Of a stretch of DNA of 64,000 nucleotides, positions 44,084 to 52,211 are shown in pieces. The position numbers and the translations under genes are program-made. This DNA comes from Flavobacteriaceae bacterium (GTDB lineage Bacteria > Bacteroidota > Bacteroidia > Flavobacteriales > Flavobacteriaceae), in the NCBI GenBank assembly GCA_004762155.1, contig SIHP01000001.1, forward strand, positions 372,001 through 436,000. The letters are read 5' to 3'. How positions within the stretch are numbered: the stretch's first letter is position 1; each line of letters opens with the position of its first letter. The notes under the pieces were generated by a model. It saw nothing but the letters and a program-made list of their open reading frames with translations, did not search any database and was not told where the DNA came from.

Positions 44084-46481
44084 CTTTTTTCTTTTCAAAA
44101 TAAAACCAACCTATTGGAATTAAAAACAATAGTACATAACTGAATATTGATATTATTTTACCTTGTTGAATTACTTTTGGCTCAAATCTGAATGTAATTG
44201 TATGTTTACCTAATGGAATTTCCATTCCTCTTAAAACATAATTAACTCTGTAATGCGGAACTTCTTTTCCATCTATAAAAGACACCCAACCCTCTTTATA
44301 AAATATCTCAGAAAATACAGCAAACTGATTTTTTGAAGATTCGCTTTCATAAACCAATTCATTTACACCATATTTATCTAATTGAATTGTAGCTGTAGAA
44401 TCTCTTTTTGAAGAAAAGTTGAAAGACTTATCTGTTGCTTCTTTTTTATAAATTGCTTCTGTTTTAGTATCAATTTTAGATAACATTAAAATTTCTTCAT
44501 CAGCAGATGATACTAAATGTAATTTTTCTACGAACCAAGCATTTCCATTTACTTCAGGATTTTGTTGCACTTCATCATCTCCAACTATAAAGTATTTTGC
44601 ATTCAACATATTTAAAACTTCCATATTCATAGGAGTTTTTGCTATCTGATAATCAAACAATTCATTATATCTTTTCATTTTAGCAGCATGATAACCACCT
44701 ATTGAATTATGAAAATAAGAAGTTCGTCCATCTTGCATTGGATCTGTAGTATAATTTGCTACTCTATAATGTGTTTTATCTTTTAATATTTGAATATCTG
44801 CACTTGAAGCTGTAAAAGGTTTTAAAACTTTTCTACTGATTTCAAAATCTTCTTTATTAACATATTTAAGATCTACTGTTACTAAATCAAATAAAATCAA
44901 AGCTACTAAAGCAAAAACAACTGGTATTTGTTTTAACTTATTTTTATTCAAAAACCATAACAAAGCAGCGGTTATAAATACTAAAATAAACGAACGTAAA
45001 CTGTCATTAAACAACATTGATTTTCTATCAGAGATTAATGCCTCTATTAATTCTGGTAATTGCTCATATTGGTTATCTCTAATTCCTTCAAAAGCGAAAA
45101 AACTAGTACCAAAAAAGGCAAAAAACAATGCAATTCCACCTGTTACATAAAATGCTTTTTTTATGGCTTCCTCTTTTTCTTCTGTAGTTATTTTTGATGA
45201 AAACAAATCTCTTAAAGCTATAATACCTAATAAAGGAATACATAATTCAGCTATTACTTGAATAGATGAAACTGCTCTAAACTTATTATACAAAGGAATA
45301 TAATCAATAAACAAATTAGTAATTACACTAAAATTCTTTCCCCAACTTAATACTATAGAAAAAATTGTAGCCGCAACTAACCAATGTTTTAAACTTCCTT
45401 TTACTAAAAAAACACCCAAGAAAAATAAAAAGAAAACAATTGCGCCAATATATGCTGGAGCTTCAACTATTGGCTGTGTTCCCCAATAGGAAAGTACTTG
45501 ACTAGAATTTTCTCTAGCAACACTTCTCCCCGCTTTTGCCTCTAAAACTTGATAAAACTCAGAATCTTCATCTAATTTCTCAACAGTTCCTCCACCAGTA
45601 AATCTTGGTATAAAAAGATTAAACGTTTCCCAAATTCCATAACTATATTGGGTAATATATGCTTTATCTAAACCTGAACTTATTTCTTTTTTACTTCCAT
45701 CAGGGTTTATAGTTAATTCTGATTTTCCACGTGTACTATAATCAGCATATTCTTTCATAGCCATTAAACGTGGAGCATTAATAGCTAAACCTATAAACAT
45801 TGCTACTAATAACAGCGCTACTTGTTTCCCAAATTCAGGTAATAACTTATTTTTATAAGCTTCTATCAATTGAACAATCCCTAGAATCAACAAACAAAAA
45901 CCTAAATAATAAGTCATTTGCGGGTGATTTGTATAAACCTCTAATGCCATTGCTATGGCAGTAACTATAAAACCTAACAAATATTTCCTTTGAAAAACAT
46001 ATAAAACACCTGCTAAAACAAAAGGCATATAACCAATTGCATGTGCTTTTGCATTGTGTCCTGCACCAAAAATTATAATTAAATAGGTAGAAAAACCAAA
46101 GGATAAACTTCCTAAAATGGCTAACTTCCATTCTACTTTTAATGCAGTAAGTAAAAAGAAAAAACCTAAAAAATATAGGAATAAATAATCCGCTGGTCTA
46201 GGTAAAAAACGTAAACATTTGTCTAAATAACGTACAAAATCATTTGGATAATAAGCACTTACTTGGTACGCTGGCATACCGCTAAAAGCATTACCTAACC
46301 AATAAGGCTCCTCACCTGTTGCAGCTCTGTAGTCTACAATTTCTTTAGACATTCCTTTAAATTGCGTAATATCACTCTGTTTTATTTGTTTGCCGCTTAA
46401 AACAGGATTAAAATATAATAGCGAAGCAATTACAAATAGTATTATTGAAATTACGTAAGGCAGTTTGTTTTTAAAATTCAT
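44046..46481 (-). CDS. YfhO family membrane protein
   Basis: An 811-residue polytopic membrane protein with a dozen or more hydrophobic helices and a periplasmic C-terminal domain followed by a last helix (ISIFSYVLLFLIPIGWFYF). N-terminal features FKGMSKEIVDYRAATGEEPYW and GAGHNAKAHAIGYMPFVLAG match the YfhO family, GT-C-like proteins connected in Firmicutes to modification of lipoteichoic acid or glycolipids. Function in Bacteroidota is unproven. It follows the DUF4834 gene by two bases, an arrangement I regard as typical of the group. Confidence 0.82.
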   Translation of the reverse strand: MNFKNKLPYVISIILFVIASLLYFNPVLSGKQIKQSDITQFKGMSKEIVDYRAATGEEPYWLGNAFSGMPAYQVSAYYPNDFVRYLDKCLRFLPRPADYLFLYFLGFFFLLTALKVEWKLAILGSLSFGFSTYLIIIFGAGHNAKAHAIGYMPFVLAGVLYVFQRKYLLGFIVTAIAMALEVYTNHPQMTYYLGFCLLILGIVQLIEAYKNKLLPEFGKQVALLLVAMFIGLAINAPRLMAMKEYADYSTRGKSELTINPDGSKKEISSGLDKAYITQYSYGIWETFNLFIPRFTGGGTVEKLDEDSEFYQVLEAKAGRSVARENSSQVLSYWGTQPIVEAPAYIGAIVFFLFFLGVFLVKGSLKHWLVAATIFSIVLSWGKNFSVITNLFIDYIPLYNKFRAVSSIQVIAELCIPLLGIIALRDLFSSKITTEEKEEAIKKAFYVTGGIALFFAFFGTSFFAFEGIRDNQYEQLPELIEALISDRKSMLFNDSLRSFILVFITAALLWFLNKNKLKQIPVVFALVALILFDLVTVDLKYVNKEDFEISRKVLKPFTASSADIQILKDKTHYRVANYTTDPMQDGRTSYFHNSIGGYHAAKMKRYNELFDYQIAKTPMNMEVLNMLNAKYFIVGDDEVQQNPEVNGNAWFVEKLHLVSSADEEILMLSKIDTKTEAIYKKEATDKSFNFSSKRDSTATIQLDKYGVNELVYESESSKNQFAVFSEIFYKEGWVSFIDGKEVPHYRVNYVLRGMEIPLGKHTITFRFEPKVIQQGKIISIFSYVLLFLIPIGWFYFEKKKVNNQESLKKQKE

Positions 46482-46483
46482 GG

Positions 46484-46738
46484 TTAGTCTATTTCTTCAA
46501 AATCTACATAATCACCAACAGAATCGTTAGTTCTATTTGTATTTTGAGGCTTTTTATCTATAATTGTTTCTCCTTCTTTAATAGTACTCTCTCTTTTTTG
46601 ACCTCCAAATTGTTCTTCAGCCTTTTTTTGTAATTTATCTGCTACTTTTTTCATTAAAAAAGGAGCAAACAAACGCGCTAAGAATTTAAACGCGTAGTAT
46701 ATAAATAAAATAATCAATATTGTTTTTACAAGTCCCAT
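46484..46738 (-). CDS. DUF4834 family small membrane protein
   Basis: An 84-residue protein with one N-terminal helix (LVKTILIILFIYYAFKFLARL) and a charged cytoplasmic tail (KKVADKLQKKAEEQF) ending in acidic DSVGDYVDFEEID. This is the DUF4834 pattern. I start at ATG 46738 (MGLVKT); a longer frame from 46804 adds 22 residues unlike the family. The gene lies two bases before the YfhO gene and is probably co-expressed. Role unknown. Confidence 0.7.
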   Translation of the reverse strand: MGLVKTILIILFIYYAFKFLARLFAPFLMKKVADKLQKKAEEQFGGQKRESTIKEGETIIDKKPQNTNRTNDSVGDYVDFEEID

Positions 46739-46868
46739 AGCTCTTGATGCTGTATTTCTAAGTTTATATTTTGTGTATTTATAAAAAACTATCAAAAATA
46801 ACAATTTGTAATAAACTCATGCGTTAATACTTTAATAAACTTAATATCTAGTATTAATTTTTTTACTG

Positions 46869-46876
46869 TATTTTTG
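46869..46876 (+). promoter_or_regulatory. Bacteroidota -7 element of the outer-membrane protein gene
   Basis: TATTTTTG, an exact TAnnTTTG match, 27 bases before ATG 46904. It argues for ATG 46904 and against an upstream TTG at 46892. Confidence 0.5.
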
Positions 46877-46903
46877 TGAATCCCTTAGTTATTGATTTTT
46901 AGT

Positions 46904-48322
46904 ATGATTAAAAAACGTATCGCATTTTTTTTCTTGTTACTTTTGAGCTGCATTACAATAAGTGCACAATATACAGAAGTTATAAATTCTAATAAACCTG
47001 GTTTTTCAGAAAGTCCTTACAGTGTAGGTCAAAAAGTTTATCAGTTTGAATCTAGTATATTTTATAGAAACGCAACGGCATCACCTATTTTCAGCAATCC
47101 AAAAGCACTCGGATTAAATCTTCATTTTAGAACTGGTTTTTTTGATGAACGTCTTGAATTTAGTCTTAACACTGCTTTACAAAACAATACATTTACATTT
47201 ACAAATGTTTTCCAATCATCTGTAAATAAATTTTCACTTGGACAATTTACTTTGGCTGCAAAGTACTTAGTTTATAAGCCTAGCTATGAAAAGAAAGGTA
47301 AAGAAATTAGAAGCTGGAACAAAAGACATTCTTTTGGTTGGGATCGTTGGATACCACACATTGCTGTTTATGGTGGTATAAATTTTGGTAGTTTTCTATC
47401 TGATTATGATAAAAGAGGAGGAATTACACCTAAAATTGGTGTTTTACTACAAAATGAATTATCAAATCAATTTAATGTTGTTACTAATATTTATTATAAT
47501 TACATCGGTGGATATTTACCTGAATTCTCATATATAATAACAGGTACATATAATTTCAACAAACAATGGTCTGGTTTTGCTGAACATCAAGTTTTATTAA
47601 ACAAAGTAGAAAAACAAAGTAATTTGGGCTTAGGTGCTGCTTACTTATTTTCTAATGACTTACAAATAAACGCATCTATTAAAGCTACTTTCCAAGAAGA
47701 AGGAATTGGTAGTTATTTAGGTATTGGTGCTTCTTATCGTATTGACAGGCATGTAGATGAATTTATTGATCTAGATGAATATGGTAATAAAATAGAAGAT
47801 ATTGAAGAACAAACTTATAATAAAGGCTTCTTTGGTAAATTACTTGATAAAATAAAAGGGTTATTTAAAAAGAAAGATAAAAACACAGCTGAAATTGATC
47901 CAGAAATTTCTGATTCTAAAGGAGAAGGAGAAGAAGGAATTCAAGCTGGTAGAGGTAGACAACGCCAAAAATCTGTTTTAGATGATATTACCAAAGATGA
48001 TAAAAAAGAGAAAAAGGCAACTACCAAAGCTGAGAAGAAAGCTGAAAAACAACTGCTAAAATCAGAAGAAAAAGAAAAACGTAAGATTGAAAAAGAAAAA
48101 GAAAAAGAACAGAAAAAACTAGTTAAAGAAGAACAAAAAAGATTGAAGGAAGAGAAAAAACTAGAAGATGAAATAAAAAAATTAGAAGAAGACATCAAAA
48201 AAGAAGATGCTAAAGCTAAACAAGAAGAGCTCGATAAAAAATATGAAGAAGAGTTAAAGAAAAAAGCTGAAGAAAAAAAGAAGAAGGAAAAAGAGGAAAA
48301 AGAAAAGGAAAAAGACGATTAG
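46904..48322 (+). CDS. Outer-membrane beta-barrel (transporter-like) protein with long charged C-terminal helix
   Basis: A 472-residue protein. Signal peptide (AFFFLLLLSCITISAQ) is followed by about 270 residues of amphipathic beta strands (NKPGFSESPYSVGQKVYQFE, YLVYKPSYEK, SNQFNVVTNIYYNYIGGY, FSNDLQINASIKAT, YLGIGASYRID), the pattern of the MetA-pathway phenol-degradation/transporter barrel family. From about residue 330 the composition changes abruptly to nearly pure Lys/Glu/Asp (KKEKKATTKAEKKAEKQLL, KKLEDEIKKLEEDIKKEDAK) for about 140 residues, likely a single stable alpha-helix or coiled coil. Such a tail on a barrel is odd; its side of the membrane is not certain. Confidence 0.72.
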   Translation: MIKKRIAFFFLLLLSCITISAQYTEVINSNKPGFSESPYSVGQKVYQFESSIFYRNATASPIFSNPKALGLNLHFRTGFFDERLEFSLNTALQNNTFTFTNVFQSSVNKFSLGQFTLAAKYLVYKPSYEKKGKEIRSWNKRHSFGWDRWIPHIAVYGGINFGSFLSDYDKRGGITPKIGVLLQNELSNQFNVVTNIYYNYIGGYLPEFSYIITGTYNFNKQWSGFAEHQVLLNKVEKQSNLGLGAAYLFSNDLQINASIKATFQEEGIGSYLGIGASYRIDRHVDEFIDLDEYGNKIEDIEEQTYNKGFFGKLLDKIKGLFKKKDKNTAEIDPEISDSKGEGEEGIQAGRGRQRQKSVLDDITKDDKKEKKATTKAEKKAEKQLLKSEEKEKRKIEKEKEKEQKKLVKEEQKRLKEEKKLEDEIKKLEEDIKKEDAKAKQEELDKKYEEELKKKAEEKKKKEKEEKEKEKDD

Positions 48323-48340
48323 AAATTCTATTTTTGTAAC

Positions 48341-49459
48341 ATGATTACAATAAAAGAAATACATTCAAAAAAGGAAATGAAACAATTTGTTACATTTCCT
48401 TTTTCTTTATATAAAAACAACAAATACTGGGTACCTCCTATTATAAAAGATGAAATTGCAAATTTTGACAAAACTAAAAACCCAGTTTTTGAACATGCTG
48501 ATGCTCGTTTTTTTGTTGCTTTAAAAGAAGGTGAAATTGTAGGTAGAATTGCTGCGATAATTAATCATTATGAAGTAAATACACAAGGCTTAAAAAAAAT
48601 GCGTTTTGGTTGGTTTGATGTTATTGATGATATTGTTGTAACAAAAAAACTGATAGCTAAGGTTACCGAAATTGCTAAAGAAAAAAAACTCTCCTATGTT
48701 GAAGGACCTGTTGGTTTTAATAACCTAGATAAAACTGGAGTTTTAATAGAAGGTTTTGACCATATTGGTACAATGATCACTTGGTACAATCATCCGTATT
48801 ATAAAGATCATTTAGAAGAATTAGGGTTTGTAAAAGAAAAAGAATATTTAGAAAACAAATTCAAATTTAAAAATGTTGATGGTGTTTATTTTAACCGAAT
48901 TAGTGCAATAATTAAACGCAGGTATAGTTTAAAAGCTTTAGATTTTACGAAAACTAAACAAGTTTTACCTTATGTAGATGAAATGTTTGCTGTTTTTAAT
49001 CAATCATACGCAAAGCTTTCTACTTTTGTACCAATTTCAGACAAACAAATTGAGTATTTTAAAAACAAATACATTAGTTTTATTAATCCAGAATACATAA
49101 AATTTGTTGTTGACAAAGATGATAAACTAGTTGCTTTTGCTATAGTTATGCCTTCTTTTTCCGAAGCTTTACAAAAAGCAAACGGTAAACTATTTCCTTT
49201 TGGTTTATTTCATTTATTAAAAGCTCGTAAAAAATCAAAAGATGTTACTTTTTATTTAATTGGTGTACATCCTGATTATCAAAATAAAGGTATTCATGCT
49301 ATTATTTTCGATCAATATACAAAAACATTTGCTCCATTGGGAATAGATAACTGCATAAGAACTCCTGAATTGGAAGATAACGAAGCTATAAAATTATTAT
49401 GGCGAGATTTCAATCCAACTACACACAAACGAAGAAGAACCTATAGAATAAATTTGTAA
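48341..49459 (+). CDS. GNAT-like N-acetyltransferase family protein
   Basis: A 372-residue cytosolic protein. N-terminal VTFPFSLYKNNKYWVPPIIKDE is typical of a large GNAT-like family in Bacteroidota; VALKEGEIVGRIAAIINHYE is a GNAT beta-strand motif, and VTFYLIGVHPDYQNKGIHAI is the acetyl-CoA-binding V/I-x-P-xxQ-xxG/A motif near residue 307-326 (QNKGIHA). Substrate unknown. It lies 18 bases after the barrel gene and its stop overlaps the rsmE start (TAATG), so the two are coupled. Confidence 0.78.
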   Translation: MITIKEIHSKKEMKQFVTFPFSLYKNNKYWVPPIIKDEIANFDKTKNPVFEHADARFFVALKEGEIVGRIAAIINHYEVNTQGLKKMRFGWFDVIDDIVVTKKLIAKVTEIAKEKKLSYVEGPVGFNNLDKTGVLIEGFDHIGTMITWYNHPYYKDHLEELGFVKEKEYLENKFKFKNVDGVYFNRISAIIKRRYSLKALDFTKTKQVLPYVDEMFAVFNQSYAKLSTFVPISDKQIEYFKNKYISFINPEYIKFVVDKDDKLVAFAIVMPSFSEALQKANGKLFPFGLFHLLKARKKSKDVTFYLIGVHPDYQNKGIHAIIFDQYTKTFAPLGIDNCIRTPELEDNEAIKLLWRDFNPTTHKRRRTYRINL

Positions 49460-50166
49460 TGCAACTTTTTTATAATAACGAAATACACGCTAAAACAGAA
49501 CAAATTATCTTTAATAAGGAAGAGAGTAAACATATTGTTCGTGTTTTAAGAAAAAAAGAAAATGACATATTATATATTACAAACGGTAAAGGCTTTCTTT
49601 TTAATGCCCAAATTACTATTGTAAATGATAAAAAATGTGTTGCTAAAATTGTTGCCATTCAAGAAAAAAAGAAACCTTGGAACTATTACCTTCATATAGC
49701 TATTGCTCCTACCAAAAACAACAATAGATTAGAGTGGTTTTTAGAGAAGGCTACAGAAATAGGTATTGATGAAATCACGCCTATTATTTGTCAAAATTCT
49801 GAAAGAAGAACTGTAAAAACAGATAGACTAGATAAAATAGTTCAGTCAGCTATGAAACAGTCTTTAAAATTCACGTTACCTAAACTAAATGAACCTATTA
49901 AATACAACGATTTTATTAAACAAGAATTTAATGGGAAAGTATGTATTGCTCACTGTGAAAACTCTGAAAAGAGTTTATTAAAAAAAATCATAAAGCCGAA
50001 TGAGGTAATTACTATATTAATTGGACCTGAAGGTGATTTTTCTATTCCTGAAATACAATTAGCCTCTGAAAATAAATTTATTCCAATTTCATTAGGAGAT
50101 AGCAGACTAAGAACTGAAACTGCAGGTTTAGTTGCTGTACAAAATATTTCTTTTATAAATCAATAA
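49459..50166 (+). CDS. rsmE: 16S rRNA (uracil1498-N3)-methyltransferase
   Basis: A 235-residue SPOUT-family methyltransferase which methylates U1498 of 16S rRNA. The N-terminal PUA-like part (HIVRVLRKKENDILYITNGKG) precedes NNRLEWFLEKATEIGIDEITPI, and the knotted SAM site ILIGPEGDFSIPEI and SLGDSRLRTETAGLVAVQ is diagnostic of RsmE. It overlaps the GNAT gene. A 617-base gap with a candidate RNA follows. Confident. Confidence 0.93.
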   Translation: MQLFYNNEIHAKTEQIIFNKEESKHIVRVLRKKENDILYITNGKGFLFNAQITIVNDKKCVAKIVAIQEKKKPWNYYLHIAIAPTKNNNRLEWFLEKATEIGIDEITPIICQNSERRTVKTDRLDKIVQSAMKQSLKFTLPKLNEPIKYNDFIKQEFNGKVCIAHCENSEKSLLKKIIKPNEVITILIGPEGDFSIPEIQLASENKFIPISLGDSRLRTETAGLVAVQNISFINQ

Positions 50167-50549
50167 TCTTATTTATCAATTTATCCACTCTTTTTTAGCT
50201 GAAAAAGAAATCAGGCCTTCATAAAACTAAGTACAAACCCTTAGTTTATAATGTTTTCTCAATTAACATATCAACAAAAAAACAAATAGTTTAATTAACT
50301 TTTCTTAGACCTAAAACCAATTCAAAAAGTTTCATTCTAGTATTTAAAACAAAAACAAACATCACATATAAAAGAACAAATCAACAAATACAGTTTCAAT
50401 TTAAAACTAAAAAACAAATAAAACTTATATATAAAACATACCGATAGCTAAATAACACTTATAAAAACTCTAATTTATAACCAATTTCAATATATACCTT
50501 ACAAATCGACCGTTATAGGGCTTATTATTTAGTCGTAGTTATTATTTTT
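50167..50549. other. AT-rich intergenic stretch, no gene seen
   Basis: Strongly A-rich, with no frame of note and no clear terminator for rsmE. The right end (50500-50549) may hold the promoter of the candidate RNA below but I see no exact TAnnTTTG. Confidence 0.4.
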
Positions 50550-50699
50550 ACATCGAATTTGAGCAAGCTGGTTAAAATAGGTGAAGGGGTTTTAACCCGC
50601 GAAATTTAAATTCAAAAAACTTTTGAGAAATTTCTATCTCAACAATTGAAGTAGAAAAAGTTCAACTACCACTATTATTAATAGTGGTAGTTGTTTTTT
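50550..50699 (+). ncRNA. Candidate structured non-coding RNA with intrinsic terminator
   Basis: About 150 bases. GGTTAAAA (50570-50577) pairs perfectly with TTTTAACC (50590-50597) around a purine-rich loop of 12; GAATTT (50555-50560) can pair with AAATTC (50608-50613) outside it; TTGAGA (50623-50628) pairs with TCTCAA (50637-50642); and a 14-base terminator stem closes it (50663-50693). The local sequence is distinctly less AT-rich than its flanks. It is 84 bases from the next gene with a terminator between, so it is more likely a free RNA than a leader, though an attenuating leader for the DUF4159 gene is possible. No known family is assigned. Confidence 0.45.
50663..50699 (+). terminator. 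Intrinsic terminator of the candidate RNA
   Basis: CAACTACCACTATT / AATAGTGGTAGTTG (50663-50676, 50680-50693), three-base loop, T-rich tail. Confidence 0.85.
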
Positions 50700-50783
50700 A
50701 TACACGTATAACTCTAATTCTTTTTAATTCTGCTCTAATCTTTTTCTATGCATTTAGTATATTGCTAGTCATAAGAGAATCAA

Positions 50784-51428
50784 ATGAAAAAATATAGTTA
50801 CTTTTTATTTTTTATGTGTCTTTGTTTTATTGCACAAGCACAAGAAATAGCCGTTTTAAAATATAATGGTGGAGGTGATTGGTATTCAAATCCAACAGCT
50901 TTACCAAACCTTATTAACTTTACCAATAGAAATTGTAAAACAGCGATAGATAAAAATATTGTAACAGTAGAAACTGGTGATGATATTATTTATAATTACC
51001 CAATATTATTTATGACAGGTCATGGAAATGTGTTTTTTACAGACGATGATGTATTAAATCTAAGAAAGTATTTAACTTCTGGTGGATTTTTACATGTTTC
51101 TGATAATTATGGTTTAGACAAATACATAAGAAGAGAACTAAAAAAAGTATTTCCTAAACTAGAGTTAAAAGAGATTCCAAAAAACCATGCTATCTATAAT
51201 CAAACTTTTTCATTTTCAAACGGATTACCTAAAATCCACGAACATGATAAAAAACCACCTCAAGGTTTTGGTTTATTTTATAAGAACAGACTCGTTGTTT
51301 TTTATGATTATGAAAGTGATTTAAGTGATGGTTGGGAAGATGCGGAAATTCATAACAACTCCAAAGAAACAAGACAAAAAGCGTTAAAAATGGGAGCTAA
51401 CATAATTGAATACGCGTTTAAAAACTAA
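50784..51428 (+). CDS. DUF4159 family exported protein
   Basis: A 214-residue protein with a signal peptide (YFLFFMCLCFIAQAQ). The DUF4159 features LKYNGGGDWYSNPTALPNLI, PILFMTGHGNVFFTDDDVLN and LRKYLTSGGFLHVSDNYGLD indicate a class I glutamine-amidotransferase-like/vWA-neighbour fold, but no catalytic Cys is in the expected place. Members are often near rsmE in Flavobacteriia. Periplasmic. Function unknown. It is 18 bases before the M50-like gene. Confidence 0.82.
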   Translation: MKKYSYFLFFMCLCFIAQAQEIAVLKYNGGGDWYSNPTALPNLINFTNRNCKTAIDKNIVTVETGDDIIYNYPILFMTGHGNVFFTDDDVLNLRKYLTSGGFLHVSDNYGLDKYIRRELKKVFPKLELKEIPKNHAIYNQTFSFSNGLPKIHEHDKKPPQGFGLFYKNRLVVFYDYESDLSDGWEDAEIHNNSKETRQKALKMGANIIEYAFKN

Positions 51429-51446
51429 AACCATTCTTATAAATTC

Positions 51447-52181
51447 ATGCAGTTGAACAAAAACTCAAATTGGTCAATTTTTATAATTGCTTTTATTGTT
51501 TTTATAATATGGCAATCACCTTCTCTAGGAATGATTAGATACCCTTTTATTCTTTTAGGAACATGGTTTCATGAAATGGGACACGGATTAACTGCGCTTA
51601 TTTTAGGTGGTAGTTTTAACTATTTGGAAATATACAATAATGGTGGAGGAACTGCATATACATCTTACAACTCTCAAAACTTATTTTTACCTTATAATAT
51701 TACCAGAGCTTTAGTTGCAGCTGGTGGACTTTTGGGTCCTTGTTTTGTTGGTGCTACTTTAATTGTTTCTGCTGTTAAAAATAAATGGGCTTTATGGATG
51801 CTTAGAGCTTTAATTACTATAATGATATTGTCTCTAATTATTTGGGTTAGATCTGGTATTGGAATTGCTATTTTAGCTTTAATTTCATTAGTTTTAATAG
51901 GAATACTTTATAGCAAAAAACCTAATTTAATTACGTGGTCAGTTTTATTTTTAGGTATTCAAAGTACTTTAAGTACATACCTACAATTAGATTATTTATT
52001 TACAGGTACATTTATAAGAGATGGATCCGAAAGAACTTCAGACACACAACAAATAGCTAATAATTTATTTGGTAATTATTGGTTTTGGGCTTTTATTATT
52101 ATAATTATTAGTGCTATTGTACTTTGGAAAAGTTATAGTTATTATTTAAGAAAAGTATATAAAAATAGCCCTAATGCATAA
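51447..52181 (+). CDS. M50-type membrane metalloprotease-like protein
   Basis: A 244-residue integral membrane protein with the zinc motif HEMGH (in GTWFHEMGHGLTALILGG, about residue 32-49), HExxH being the M50 site-2-protease signature, and about six hydrophobic segments. The second zinc ligand motif (NPDG-like) of classic S2P is not evident; the protein resembles the M50B-like group of uncertain activity. It is 18 bases after DUF4159 and convergent with the TonB receptor gene. Substrate unknown. Confidence 0.75.
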   Translation: MQLNKNSNWSIFIIAFIVFIIWQSPSLGMIRYPFILLGTWFHEMGHGLTALILGGSFNYLEIYNNGGGTAYTSYNSQNLFLPYNITRALVAAGGLLGPCFVGATLIVSAVKNKWALWMLRALITIMILSLIIWVRSGIGIAILALISLVLIGILYSKKPNLITWSVLFLGIQSTLSTYLQLDYLFTGTFIRDGSERTSDTQQIANNLFGNYWFWAFIIIIISAIVLWKSYSYYLRKVYKNSPNA

Positions 52182-52195
52182 CAATAGGACTATTT
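52163..52195. terminator. Bidirectional terminator between M50-like and TonB receptor genes
   Basis: AAATAG-C-CCTA and TAGG-A-CTATTT arms (52163-52173, 52185-52195) with one mismatch and an A/T-rich flank. It overlaps the M50-like stop codon. Confidence 0.5.
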
Positions 52196-52211
52196 AAAAG
52201 ATATGACTTAA

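Noticed and set aside
45853..46131. Minus-strand frame within the YfhO gene
   Set aside because: Same-strand out-of-frame shadow of a transmembrane-rich region.
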